64,000 bases of DNA from Prevotella sp. P2-180 (GCF_002251435.1 NZ_NPJI01000063.1:1-64000), one strand, 5' to 3'. Shown: positions 33,577 to 40,674, numbered from the stretch's first letter. Notes: generated by a model from the letters alone, not told the origin. Numbers and translations: made by a program.

Positions 33577-35841
33577 CTAAGCGGCGCTGCGCTTCGTCTT
33601 CACATACGCGTTGGCAATCTCGTCGAACTCCACTTGACGGCGTTGTTTCCACTTCCTCAGAGTGGCATTCCCGTCCGACGTCTTCCCCAGCGTCATTCTC
33701 ACCCTTTGGTATTCCTCCAAGGTGAAGGTGTCGGGCAAGAGGTCGTAGAGGTTCACCATGCCGCTGTTCAGTGCCTGTTTTTCGTTGTCGAGCTCTTCCT
33801 CCAACATTTCCCCGAAATGTTTCATCTTGCACCACATGTCGTAGCGCAGCGACCAGTCCACATAGTCGGCAATCTCCCTCGACCATCGCTTCCCGTTGAG
33901 AATGTATAGCACCATTCCCTTTGAGAAGGCGATGACACAGGCACGTCGGGAAAGAATCTCATATCCTTCGGAATCGTACTGCACCGCCTTGTCCTTGCAA
34001 TCCATCACCAGCCCTTCTATCAGCCTGTTGAGCTGCTTGCACTCGTAGTAACCATTGGCACGGTTCAGCGTGTCGATGAAGGGTTTCAGGTCGGCGTCGA
34101 ACTTGTCGTCGTAGATGCCATACTTGGGTATCATTCCGTCAGTCTGCTCTTTTTCTATGGAGGAGACAGAGAGTCGCGAGAGGGTTCCGTCTATCAAGGC
34201 GCTTTTGAGCAATTTCCTGGCTACCGATGGTGTTGTGGAGGTGTGGAAGTTGAAGCGCAGAGGCGCCTTTCCTGTAATGGAGTCCGTTCCGACGCGTTCC
34301 TGTCCGTGCTCAGCATTGTCGAATGCGTTTCTTATCAATAGCGACAGCTGCTGCATGTTGCCCCTCGATGTGACCCTCAGCATCGAGTTGAGCTCGTCGG
34401 TCTTGAGGAAGAGGTAGCGGTGTCCGTTGCGTTCAGCGTCGAACACACGCTGGTTGAAGCAGGCGTCGGTGAGGTTGTCGCTCAAGTTCTGTATGCAGAT
34501 TTCCTTTGGGCGAGGGTCTCGTGGACTGCTTTTCGAGGATGGATTTTTCTGTTTCCACTCGTTATCCATTTCCATGCTGATTTTGTCTCGCTCGTCGATG
34601 TCAGCCATAATTCTCTTTATAGGCATGTTGACGCTGCTTTTTCCTGTCGCCATCTGGGCTATGAGCAGACACATGATGGCAGCCTCGCGCTCTGAATTGT
34701 CGATGTAGCGGAACTTCACTCCGTGGAGGTGAGCTGCGAGAGCGGGAAAGACGCCTTCTGCCACGCAGGGCTTGTAAGGCTGCGGCACCTTGCCCGTGAG
34801 CAGTTTCAGCACCGGAGGGAGCTTCTTTGGCATGTCGGGCGGGAGTAGCGGCGAGCCACCGAGAAGGTTTTTCAGCGCCTCGTCCTTCAGTGCCTGCAGC
34901 ACTTGTCGGGTGCGGCGCGGCATGGTTTTCCAGCGGTGCTGGGCTGCGCTGGCCAGTGTCGTGCGCCATTCCTGCTCGGGCAGGGAGTCGTATCGGGGGA
35001 CGATGGCGAGGAGGCTGTCGAGGTTGTAGTCCACCAGCGGGCTCAGTGCCTGTGCCAGCTCGAAGGTGAGCGTGTTTCGGTTTCCGGCCTTGGGCTCCTT
35101 GCCGTTATTAAAGAGGTCGAAATACTTGGCTATGATTTGCTGCCATGTGAAGCCAAGGTAGCCTTCGCCGGCTTGAGGCTGGGAGAGGGAACAGGGGGAG
35201 ACAGCGGGTTTAACCCCGCTGCACGGGGGCTGGGAAGGAAAGGAGGCGGAGGGAACGGAGGAAGCGGAAGGAGCGGAAGCGGCTGCGGCAGCGGCGGGAG
35301 CGGGGGTGGAGAGGGCGGCGTCGGGGGAGAGCAGGTCCTCTTCGCTTGCAGTAGTAGTATAGAACACGCGAGTGATGTCCTTTGCGCGATCGTCATAATC
35401 CACTCCGATGAGCTTGCTTGCCCACTTAAGGTTCTCTACCTGGCTCATGTTGTAGTTTCGCCTGAACACTACGTGGAATCCCTTTGTGACGGAACGCTCG
35501 AGCATCAAGAGGCCGAGCTCGTCCTTTAGGGCGATCACCTTCTTTGGCAGTTCTTCCATCAGCTGTTTGTATTCGGCACTATTGGGATCGAGCTTGAAGT
35601 CGATGTCCATTCCCACCGAGTTCGACTGCTCCTTAGCTCCCTTGAGCAGTCCTCCCTCTGCGGGCAGACAGGAGTAGTTCATCTGCTCAAGTTTGCTCTT
35701 GGCGTCACTGTTGCCCTTTCTGGCTTCTGCCACTAAGGCAATCTGCTTGCTACTATTTCTCAGGCGAATGTATTCTTCGCGGCTCTTAACAAGGTGCATC
35801 GTCTTGTGACCTTGCGAAAATTTAATGTTAAATGCTGACAT
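33577..35841 (-). CDS. VirE_N / DUF3987 primase-helicase-like protein
   Basis: 754 aa protein of the BT4734-type VirE N-terminal plus DUF3987 group. The N-terminal domain (about 1-170) has GMDIDFK (Asp79-Ile-Asp81), KGFHVVFRR (His123) and DITRVFY, which resemble the DxD/sxH arrangement of archaeo-eukaryotic primases. Then a low-complexity Ala/Ser/Pro linker (about 175-225). The second half has QMATGKSSVNMPIKRIMADIDERDK (P-loop-like, about 396-420), as in DUF3987 helicase-like proteins. Such genes are common in Bacteroides mobile or accessory DNA, with unknown function. Base composition is visibly more GC rich than its neighbours. It has its own promoter behind a TATGCT array. Confidence 0.8.
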   Translation of the reverse strand: MSAFNIKFSQGHKTMHLVKSREEYIRLRNSSKQIALVAEARKGNSDAKSKLEQMNYSCLPAEGGLLKGAKEQSNSVGMDIDFKLDPNSAEYKQLMEELPKKVIALKDELGLLMLERSVTKGFHVVFRRNYNMSQVENLKWASKLIGVDYDDRAKDITRVFYTTTASEEDLLSPDAALSTPAPAAAAAASAPSASSVPSASFPSQPPCSGVKPAVSPCSLSQPQAGEGYLGFTWQQIIAKYFDLFNNGKEPKAGNRNTLTFELAQALSPLVDYNLDSLLAIVPRYDSLPEQEWRTTLASAAQHRWKTMPRRTRQVLQALKDEALKNLLGGSPLLPPDMPKKLPPVLKLLTGKVPQPYKPCVAEGVFPALAAHLHGVKFRYIDNSEREAAIMCLLIAQMATGKSSVNMPIKRIMADIDERDKISMEMDNEWKQKNPSSKSSPRDPRPKEICIQNLSDNLTDACFNQRVFDAERNGHRYLFLKTDELNSMLRVTSRGNMQQLSLLIRNAFDNAEHGQERVGTDSITGKAPLRFNFHTSTTPSVARKLLKSALIDGTLSRLSVSSIEKEQTDGMIPKYGIYDDKFDADLKPFIDTLNRANGYYECKQLNRLIEGLVMDCKDKAVQYDSEGYEILSRRACVIAFSKGMVLYILNGKRWSREIADYVDWSLRYDMWCKMKHFGEMLEEELDNEKQALNSGMVNLYDLLPDTFTLEEYQRVRMTLGKTSDGNATLRKWKQRRQVEFDEIANAYVKTKRSAA

Positions 35842-35891
35842 AAATTTAATTTTTATAAATTACCGAGCGAACTATTCGCTGGTTTCTGCCG

Positions 35892-35899
35892 CAAAGTTA
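35892..35899 (-). promoter_or_regulatory. -7 box for the VirE_N/DUF3987 gene
   Basis: TAACTTTG, 50 bp upstream of the ATG at 35841. The usual TTTG is missing; instead, the TATGCT array begins 24 bp upstream, where the -33 region and any activator would sit. Confidence 0.6.
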
Positions 35900-35923
35900 C
35901 TATCTTTTTTCTGCTTTTCCTCG

Positions 35924-35982
35924 TATGCTTTTATGCTAATAATATGCTTTTATATGCTATTAAAATATGCTGAAAATATGCT
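35924..35982. repeat. Six phased TATGCT hexamers (operator or iteron-like)
   Basis: TATGCT occurs at 35924, 35932, 35943, 35953, 35966 and 35977. The mean spacing is 10.6 bp, one DNA helical turn, so the copies lie on nearly one face. The array immediately precedes the promoter of the VirE_N/DUF3987 gene. Confidence 0.8.
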
Positions 35983-36031
35983 GTTTTTAGTGTAGGGACT
36001 GGGGGTGTGGCGGCGGGAATCATGCAGCTCT

Positions 36032-37369
36032 TTAATAATCGTCTTTTATAGGACTTATACCATTTGAAATAGATTTTAGTTCCAATCCAATGTCCTCCTT
36101 CTTAATGTTCAATGCCTCCATTATGAATGGCACTACCTCAGTTGCATAATACTTGCCCTTCTGCTGGCAATCGTTGTTGATATACTTTAAGGCTGCAATA
36201 ACAAGCGGGTTTTCTTTAACGCAATCGAGAACATACTCTATCTTCTCCTTGTCAACCTTCTCCTTAAATTTACTTTTCAATTCCGCTTTCTGCTCCTCGC
36301 TCATGCCCTTGAAAAGGGATTTCTTATGAGTGTTTCTTTTCTTTTTCTTCCTCACATTCTTCTTCTTCTCCTCCAATTTCTTCACCAAGGCAATGACCGC
36401 CATCACGCTATATATATCGGTACGCGCAATGGCGAGATACCTTATTTGTTTTGCCAGGTCCTCCATGTTGTTGTTTTCAAGCGGTGTGAGGAGGTCGTAG
36501 AGGGTAGTCATCTTTTTCAGCCAGTCTTTCAGCTCGGCTACACATTTCTTCTTTTGCGCGGCTTTCATTTCCGCGATTGTGCATCCCACTGCTCTCTCAT
36601 ACCTTGCGAGCATTGCCGTGTCGTTGAGTGCACTGTCGAGCATAGTGTTGAAAATGGCTTCGCCAGTGTCGCGTGTGGAGTCGGCAGACTTCCGCTCGGC
36701 TTTATGCGCGAGCTGCTCCAGTTTCTCACCGCCCCACTCTTTCGACTCCGGGTCTGCCACAAGCATCATCAGCGACGTGGCTACAAAACTCATGGTGAAC
36801 TCCGACTCGCGCGACAGCGAGAAACCCAAACTGTCCACCATGCGCTCGGCACAACTCAGGAAATCCTCACGAAGTTTGGTAACCTCCGTGCAATCTAGGT
36901 TACCACTTCTCACTTCTGCAATCAGTCTGCGGAACTCGCTCTCCTCGGCAGCGATGCGCCTTTCGTGGAGAGGCATGGATGTTACGATTTTGTCGCTCAG
37001 CGGACAGTTGTCCATTGAGTAGAGCTTTTCCCACTGCAGCTCCAAAGGCCCATCGACCTCAATCTCCACAAAGTATGTGACATGGCTGCCGCACAAATAC
37101 CTCGCCTCCACCTGCTCATCTTTCATCAGCATGCGCACGATGTTTTTCATCGCCGCCTTTACCCTTCCGTAGAAGTTGCCCTTCATGTATGAAATCACAG
37201 CCAGCGCGTCGTGCTGGTTGTCGTTCTCAGCCATCAGCACCACACGCTCTCCCTTCGAGATGCCTTCGAGAAGCCTTTCCGACTTCTCGGTCGCCTCGTC
37301 CTTGGTCAAGCCCTTAAACACAGCGCTATAGCGCATGCCCACAATAGGTATAATTATTCTCTCACTCAT
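36032..37369 (-). CDS. HIRAN-like domain protein of unknown function
   Basis: 445 aa. The N-terminal ~105 residues fit a HIRAN-type fold: IPIVGMRYSAV (7-17), KGERVVLMAENDNQHDALAVISYMKGNFYGRV (39-70) and a closing strand FVEIEVDGPLELQ. HIRAN domains bind DNA ends in repair ATPases. The rest (about 110-445) is helical and charged, with a Lys-rich stretch (about 350-365), and matches nothing I know. I choose 37369 (MSERIII) because a -7 box TACCTTTG lies at 37400-37407, upstream of this ATG but downstream of the start of the longer frame. It sits between the two peptide clusters. Confidence 0.65.
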   Translation of the reverse strand: MSERIIIPIVGMRYSAVFKGLTKDEATEKSERLLEGISKGERVVLMAENDNQHDALAVISYMKGNFYGRVKAAMKNIVRMLMKDEQVEARYLCGSHVTYFVEIEVDGPLELQWEKLYSMDNCPLSDKIVTSMPLHERRIAAEESEFRRLIAEVRSGNLDCTEVTKLREDFLSCAERMVDSLGFSLSRESEFTMSFVATSLMMLVADPESKEWGGEKLEQLAHKAERKSADSTRDTGEAIFNTMLDSALNDTAMLARYERAVGCTIAEMKAAQKKKCVAELKDWLKKMTTLYDLLTPLENNNMEDLAKQIRYLAIARTDIYSVMAVIALVKKLEEKKKNVRKKKKRNTHKKSLFKGMSEEQKAELKSKFKEKVDKEKIEYVLDCVKENPLVIAALKYINNDCQQKGKYYATEVVPFIMEALNIKKEDIGLELKSISNGISPIKDDY

Positions 37370-37399
37370 AGCTTTAAGTTCTTTTTTTCTTCTTTGCTG

Positions 37400-37407
37400 C
37401 AAAGGTA
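37400..37407 (-). promoter_or_regulatory. -7 box for the HIRAN-like gene
   Basis: TACCTTTG, with TTGG 19 bp upstream, 30 bp before the ATG at 37369. It fixes the start codon choice for this gene. Confidence 0.65.
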
Positions 37408-37445
37408 AGAAATAAAATCGGAATAGCCAAGGAAAAACAGGGAAA

Positions 37446-37621
37446 GCGTGACAGCGTGACAAGCGTGACAAGCATTTCCCTCGCCTCCCTGTTGTCTATG
37501 AAATAGGTCTATTATTATATATATATTTATATATATATAATAATAGAATAATTTTAGTAATAAAATTTCAAACTCGTGGGTATGCCGTAAAATCGTTGTC
37601 ACGCTTGTCACGCTGTCACGT
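37446..37621. repeat. Nested palindrome: octamer arrays flanking an AT hairpin
   Basis: In the 463-bp gap between the HIRAN-like gene and peptide P3, GCGTGACA units (37446, 37454, 37463) face TGTCACGC units (37597, 37606, 37614). The outer pair forms a perfect 25-bp inverted repeat (37447-37471 with 37596-37620). Near its centre is a perfect 18-bp-arm A/T palindrome (37508-37525 and 37530-37547, loop TTTA) made of TATTATATATATA. The rest of the gap holds a promoter (37400-37407) and the repeat at 37699-37821. Confidence 0.9.
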
Positions 37622-37698
37622 TTCAGCCTCCGGCAACGGCCGCCCAACTGAGGAAATTTTGCGCGTCAATTGGCGCGCAATTGTTCCCCTACTGGCAC

Positions 37699-37821
37699 TT
37701 TACATCCGCAGCCCACCGCCCTTTCGGCGGCAAACCGCGGATGTAAAACAAGTTCATAATCCTTCATGCTTTCGGGATTGTCTATACCCCGAAAACTACA
37801 ATCAGGATTGATGGCTTTTAC
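37699..37821. repeat. 123-bp structured direct repeat, copy 1
   Basis: It shares about 123 bp with 38021-38144. Each copy starts with an 11-bp inverted pair (TTTACATCCGC with GCGGATGTAAA here) enclosing a CCGCC/GGCGG hairpin, and ends in GATGGCTTTTAC. It lies 11 bp after the stop of peptide P3, on its transcript side. Confidence 0.85.
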
Positions 37822-37832
37822 TTGGGGAATGA

Positions 37833-37949
37833 CTATCTTTTTCTTGTCCTAAACGGATCGTTTGGACGGGGAGGAGGCATAAGTCCGCCGTTCACTTCTT
37901 CCTCTTGCTGCTCGTCGAGCACCTGTTTTTTCTGTTCTTTTTCTTCCAT
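37833..37949 (-). CDS. Double-glycine leader peptide P3 (38 aa), Pro-rich core
   Basis: 38 aa. The 22-residue leader starts MEEKEQKKQVLDE and ends EEEVNGG, identical to that of P1 in protein and, apart from one synonymous base, in DNA. Leu(-12), Val(-4) and Gly-Gly are present. The 16-residue core LMPPPRPNDPFRTRKR is cationic and 25 percent proline, reminiscent of proline-rich antimicrobial peptides. It has its own -7 box at 37984-37991 and the 123-bp repeat after its stop, so it looks like a self-contained cassette. Confidence 0.78.
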   Translation of the reverse strand: MEEKEQKKQVLDEQQEEEVNGGLMPPPRPNDPFRTRKR

Positions 37950-37983
37950 AATTATAAATGTTTTAATTCGTTTAAAATTTCTG

Positions 37984-37991
37984 CAAAGTTA
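37984..37991 (-). promoter_or_regulatory. -7 box for peptide P3
   Basis: TAACTTTG followed by GCAGAAATTTTAAACG, 35 bp upstream of the ATG. The sequence after the box is closely related to that before P1. Confidence 0.6.
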
Positions 37992-38020
37992 CAGATTTAT
38001 TCTTTTGGTACTGTGCTCAT

Positions 38021-38144
38021 TTTACATCCGCAGCCCCACCGCCCTTTCGGCGGCAAACCGCAGATGTAAACAAGTTCATAATCCTTCGTGTCGTCGGGAT
38101 TGCCTAAGCCCCCGAAACCCACAATCTGGACTGATGGCTTTTAC
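38021..38144. repeat. 123-bp structured direct repeat, copy 2
   Basis: Second copy of the element at 37699-37821, with about 85-90 percent identity by eye. The 11-bp outer pair has one mismatch here (38021-38031 with 38060-38070). It starts 6 bp after the P2 stop, so both copies follow a peptide gene at the same position. The period between copies is about 322 bp. Confidence 0.85.
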
Positions 38145-38150
38145 AGGGGA

Positions 38151-38330
38151 TTACTTGAGGCCAGAATCACTGTGTACAGAACCTCTTCCACCAAAAATAG
38201 TTGTACCATGTGCGTAATAACTATCACCAGTGAAATCCCCACATTCATTAGGTATTAGGCCTGCACCACCACCAGCAACCTCGTCCATCAGCTCATCGTC
38301 GAGCAACTGTTTCTTCTGTTCTTTTTCCAT
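38151..38330 (-). CDS. Double-glycine leader peptide P2 (59 aa), Gly-rich core
   Basis: 59 aa. The leader MEKEQKKQLLDDELMDEV-Ala-Gly-Gly fits the double-glycine consensus best of all six: Leu(-12), Leu(-8), Met(-7), Val(-4). The 38-residue core is Gly, Ser and Tyr rich, with a single Cys (residue 30) and segments GDFTGDSYYAHGTTIFGGRG. It is longer than the others and could be a class II bacteriocin-like peptide or one partner of a two-peptide system. No clear -7 box lies upstream, so it may be read through from P1 (gap 137 bp holding a CTTTCGCA/TGCGAAAG inverted pair). Confidence 0.72.
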   Translation of the reverse strand: MEKEQKKQLLDDELMDEVAGGGAGLIPNECGDFTGDSYYAHGTTIFGGRGSVHSDSGLK

Positions 38331-38467
38331 AATTAATTTAATTTTTAAAGTTCAACAATATATTATTATTTATTCATCTTTCGCATGTGCTCAACTTATG
38401 GAGTTAGAAGGAGTTAAGAGAAGTTATCTACCTTTTACTACTTGCGAAAGTTGAATTATTTATTTGT

Positions 38468-38593
38468 TCAGGCGTGAATTTCCACGTCTGGACCCTCGAC
38501 AAATATGCCTCGAAGTTTTTTTAGTATTCCACCGTTCACTTCTTCCTCTTGCTGCTCGTCGAGCACCTGTTTTTTCTGTTCTTTTTCTTCCAT
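38468..38593 (-). CDS. Double-glycine leader peptide P1 (41 aa), amphipathic core
   Basis: 41 aa: the same 22-residue leader as P3 and a 19-residue core ILKKLRGIFVEGPDVEIHA, whose first half is cationic and amphipathic. A longer frame to 38659 exists, but the ATG at 38593 is the one preserved in the other peptides and preceded by the shared 5' region (AACGAATTAAAACATTTAT). The 5' region also holds a small hairpin GCTGCA/TGCAGC (38628-38646). The promoter is at 38657-38664, just after the M13 peptidase gene. Confidence 0.78.
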   Translation of the reverse strand: MEEKEQKKQVLDEQQEEEVNGGILKKLRGIFVEGPDVEIHA

Positions 38594-38656
38594 AATTATA
38601 AATGTTTTAATTCGTTTAAAAAATTCTGCTGCAAAGAAAATGCAGCTTTTCTTCTG

Positions 38657-38713
38657 CAAAGTTACGGATTAAAATTGAAACCGTCGAGCCAAAACGGGAA
38701 AAATGTCGGCCAA
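38657..38713 (-). promoter_or_regulatory. Promoter and conserved upstream box of P1
   Basis: -7 box TAACTTTG at 38657-38664 and, 26 bp upstream, the conserved block at 38690-38713 containing ACATTTTTCCCGTTTTG (minus strand), identical over 17 bases to the P4 promoter region. The block ends 11 bp from the stop of the M13 peptidase gene. Confidence 0.65.
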
Positions 38714-38724
38714 GACGGGAAAAG

Positions 38725-40674
38725 TTACCAAATTACAATTCTTTTTTCCGGAGCGACATACAGTTTGTCTGTTGGCTTCACACCGAAAAGCTCGTACCAG
38801 TCGTCGGTGTTCATCACGATGCCATTGACACGCTCGCGTTCCATAGCATGCACATCCTGATGAGGTCCGACGGTGAATAACAGGGCGAAGTCTACCGAAT
38901 AACTGCTTCGCCACAGATTGGCGTAAGCCTGATAGAAGAGGCGTTTCTGCCTGACAAGTTCCTCGCCTCGGAATCCGTTGTTTTTCAGATAGTTCTTGTA
39001 TGCGTCGTAAGCCACCATGAATCCGCCGAGGTCGGCAATGTTCTCAGAGAGGGTAAATTTACCGTCGCAGCAGACTCCAGGCAGTTCCCCGTTGGGCATT
39101 ACCTCGAGTGCGTTGAAGCAGTCAACCAGCTGCTGTGTCCTGTTCTGGTATTCCTTTTTGTCGTCCTCGTTGGCGAATATCTCCCTATGGTTGCCGTATT
39201 TGTCATAAAGAGAACAATTTGAGTCGAAGGCGTGTATTATCTCATGTGCGAAAAGATATGACGTAGCGTAGTTTGCAGCCTGGTTGTATGTAGGGCTGGA
39301 GAACGGTTCCATCATGTTTGCGGGCAATACAACCACTTCGTTAAAGTCAGGAAAGTAGATGTTTGTTGGAGTCATTATGTTCTCTAATAGCAACACAAAA
39401 TTAAAACAAACCTGATGTGTATCCTTTCCAAATAATTGTTTATAAAGCCCCACTTTTGCGCTGCGGAGCGCAACGATGTCGTCGAGGAAGGAAGGTTGTG
39501 TGGTGAGTTCCTTCCAGTCGAGCCATTGGTCTGGATATCCCACGCTGAACCCAATATCGTTGATTTTGTCCATCATTCTTTCCTTCGACGCGTCGCTAAT
39601 CCATGTGTTATCTCCAATGCGCTTGATGAAGGCCTGGCGCAGTTCCTCGCATCTTGCGAGGACAGTGGCTTTCATTTCCGGCGTGACGTACGCATCGGCG
39701 TAGTGGCGCGCTTGCTCATATAAAAGGTACCTCGAATTGATTTTGTTTATCATATAAATTTTTTCACTCTCGCCATATCCTTTGCCGAGCAAGGATTCGA
39801 AAGCATCCGGCGAGGCGAGGAAGGCGTCGTTTTCCACCTTATCCTTCATCATCTTTACCAAGTCGTCCAAGGGTGCGTTTTGAAGTTCCTTCAGTTTCTC
39901 AAAATTGTAGGTAGAATCATCATCTTTTTCTATGTCAGGCATGTCGGCGATGCCATAGAGATTGTCGGGCGACACGCCAAGTCCCTCGCAGAATTTGATG
40001 TACATCTGATATTCCTTCGTGGCCACGGCTCTTGTGTGGGCCTTCACGGGTTGCATGGCGGCAACGAGTCCTGGATTGTCCAGGAGTCCCATGTACACGT
40101 CGGCTTGTCGCCTCATCGGCATGTCGACATTCATGTCGGCCTTGGCCTTTGAGTTTTCTTTAGCATACCATTCAAAGTCTTCATCCAAGTATAAGGCGAA
40201 AGCCATTTTGCCATCTTTCGAGAAAATTTCCAAGTCTACAGGAGTCTGGAATCCTTCCGCCATGAGTTGTCCCATCAGCTTCCATGCCTCCTCTTGCGTG
40301 GTGACGGCTGAAATTCGGTCGAGCGCGCCTTGTATGGTTTTCCCTGCCTCTGACTGAGTATCTGCGATGCGGTCGATGTCGGTTTTGATTTTTTCAAACG
40401 ACGGCAGCGTGAGGGCACTCATCCTGTTATACGCGTCAATTCTCGCCTCCTGGTTAATTCCATAATATTCGTATCCGACGGCAGGATTGTTTCTCCAGAA
40501 TCCTCCGTTGCAATACATGAAGAAGTCGTTGCCGGGGTTGACGCTTGTGTCCATATAGCTTTCGTCGATGGCCCATTGGCCTTCATCGACTGCCGACACG
40601 GGGATGTCGCTGACTGTACATGACGTAAGCACCATTGTCAGTGCGAGTGCAATAATTGATAATGTAGATTTCAT
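38725..40674 (-). CDS. M13 family metallopeptidase (neprilysin/PepO-like) lipoprotein
   Basis: 649 aa zinc endopeptidase acting on peptides. It is a predicted lipoprotein (LTSC, Cys19). Hallmarks: NIYFPDFNEVVVLPANMM (438-455; the family's NAxY..P..N.I..PA block), zinc site HEIIH (477-481), third ligand region ENIADLGG (544-551, Glu544 and Asp548) and the C-terminal WYELFGVKPTDKLYVAPEKR. The length matches the family. It prefers substrates of small size because the active site is enclosed. It is directly upstream of the GG-peptide P1 promoter, so degradation or processing of exported peptides is conceivable, though unproven. Its promoter is at 40740-40771. Confidence 0.93.
   Translation of the reverse strand: MKSTLSIIALALTMVLTSCTVSDIPVSAVDEGQWAIDESYMDTSVNPGNDFFMYCNGGFWRNNPAVGYEYYGINQEARIDAYNRMSALTLPSFEKIKTDIDRIADTQSEAGKTIQGALDRISAVTTQEEAWKLMGQLMAEGFQTPVDLEIFSKDGKMAFALYLDEDFEWYAKENSKAKADMNVDMPMRRQADVYMGLLDNPGLVAAMQPVKAHTRAVATKEYQMYIKFCEGLGVSPDNLYGIADMPDIEKDDDSTYNFEKLKELQNAPLDDLVKMMKDKVENDAFLASPDAFESLLGKGYGESEKIYMINKINSRYLLYEQARHYADAYVTPEMKATVLARCEELRQAFIKRIGDNTWISDASKERMMDKINDIGFSVGYPDQWLDWKELTTQPSFLDDIVALRSAKVGLYKQLFGKDTHQVCFNFVLLLENIMTPTNIYFPDFNEVVVLPANMMEPFSSPTYNQAANYATSYLFAHEIIHAFDSNCSLYDKYGNHREIFANEDDKKEYQNRTQQLVDCFNALEVMPNGELPGVCCDGKFTLSENIADLGGFMVAYDAYKNYLKNNGFRGEELVRQKRLFYQAYANLWRSSYSVDFALLFTVGPHQDVHAMERERVNGIVMNTDDWYELFGVKPTDKLYVAPEKRIVIW

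Noticed and set aside
37370..37471. 34-residue N-terminal extension of the HIRAN-like protein
   Set aside because: It translates the octamer array and lies upstream of the -7 box; the ATG at 37369 is better.
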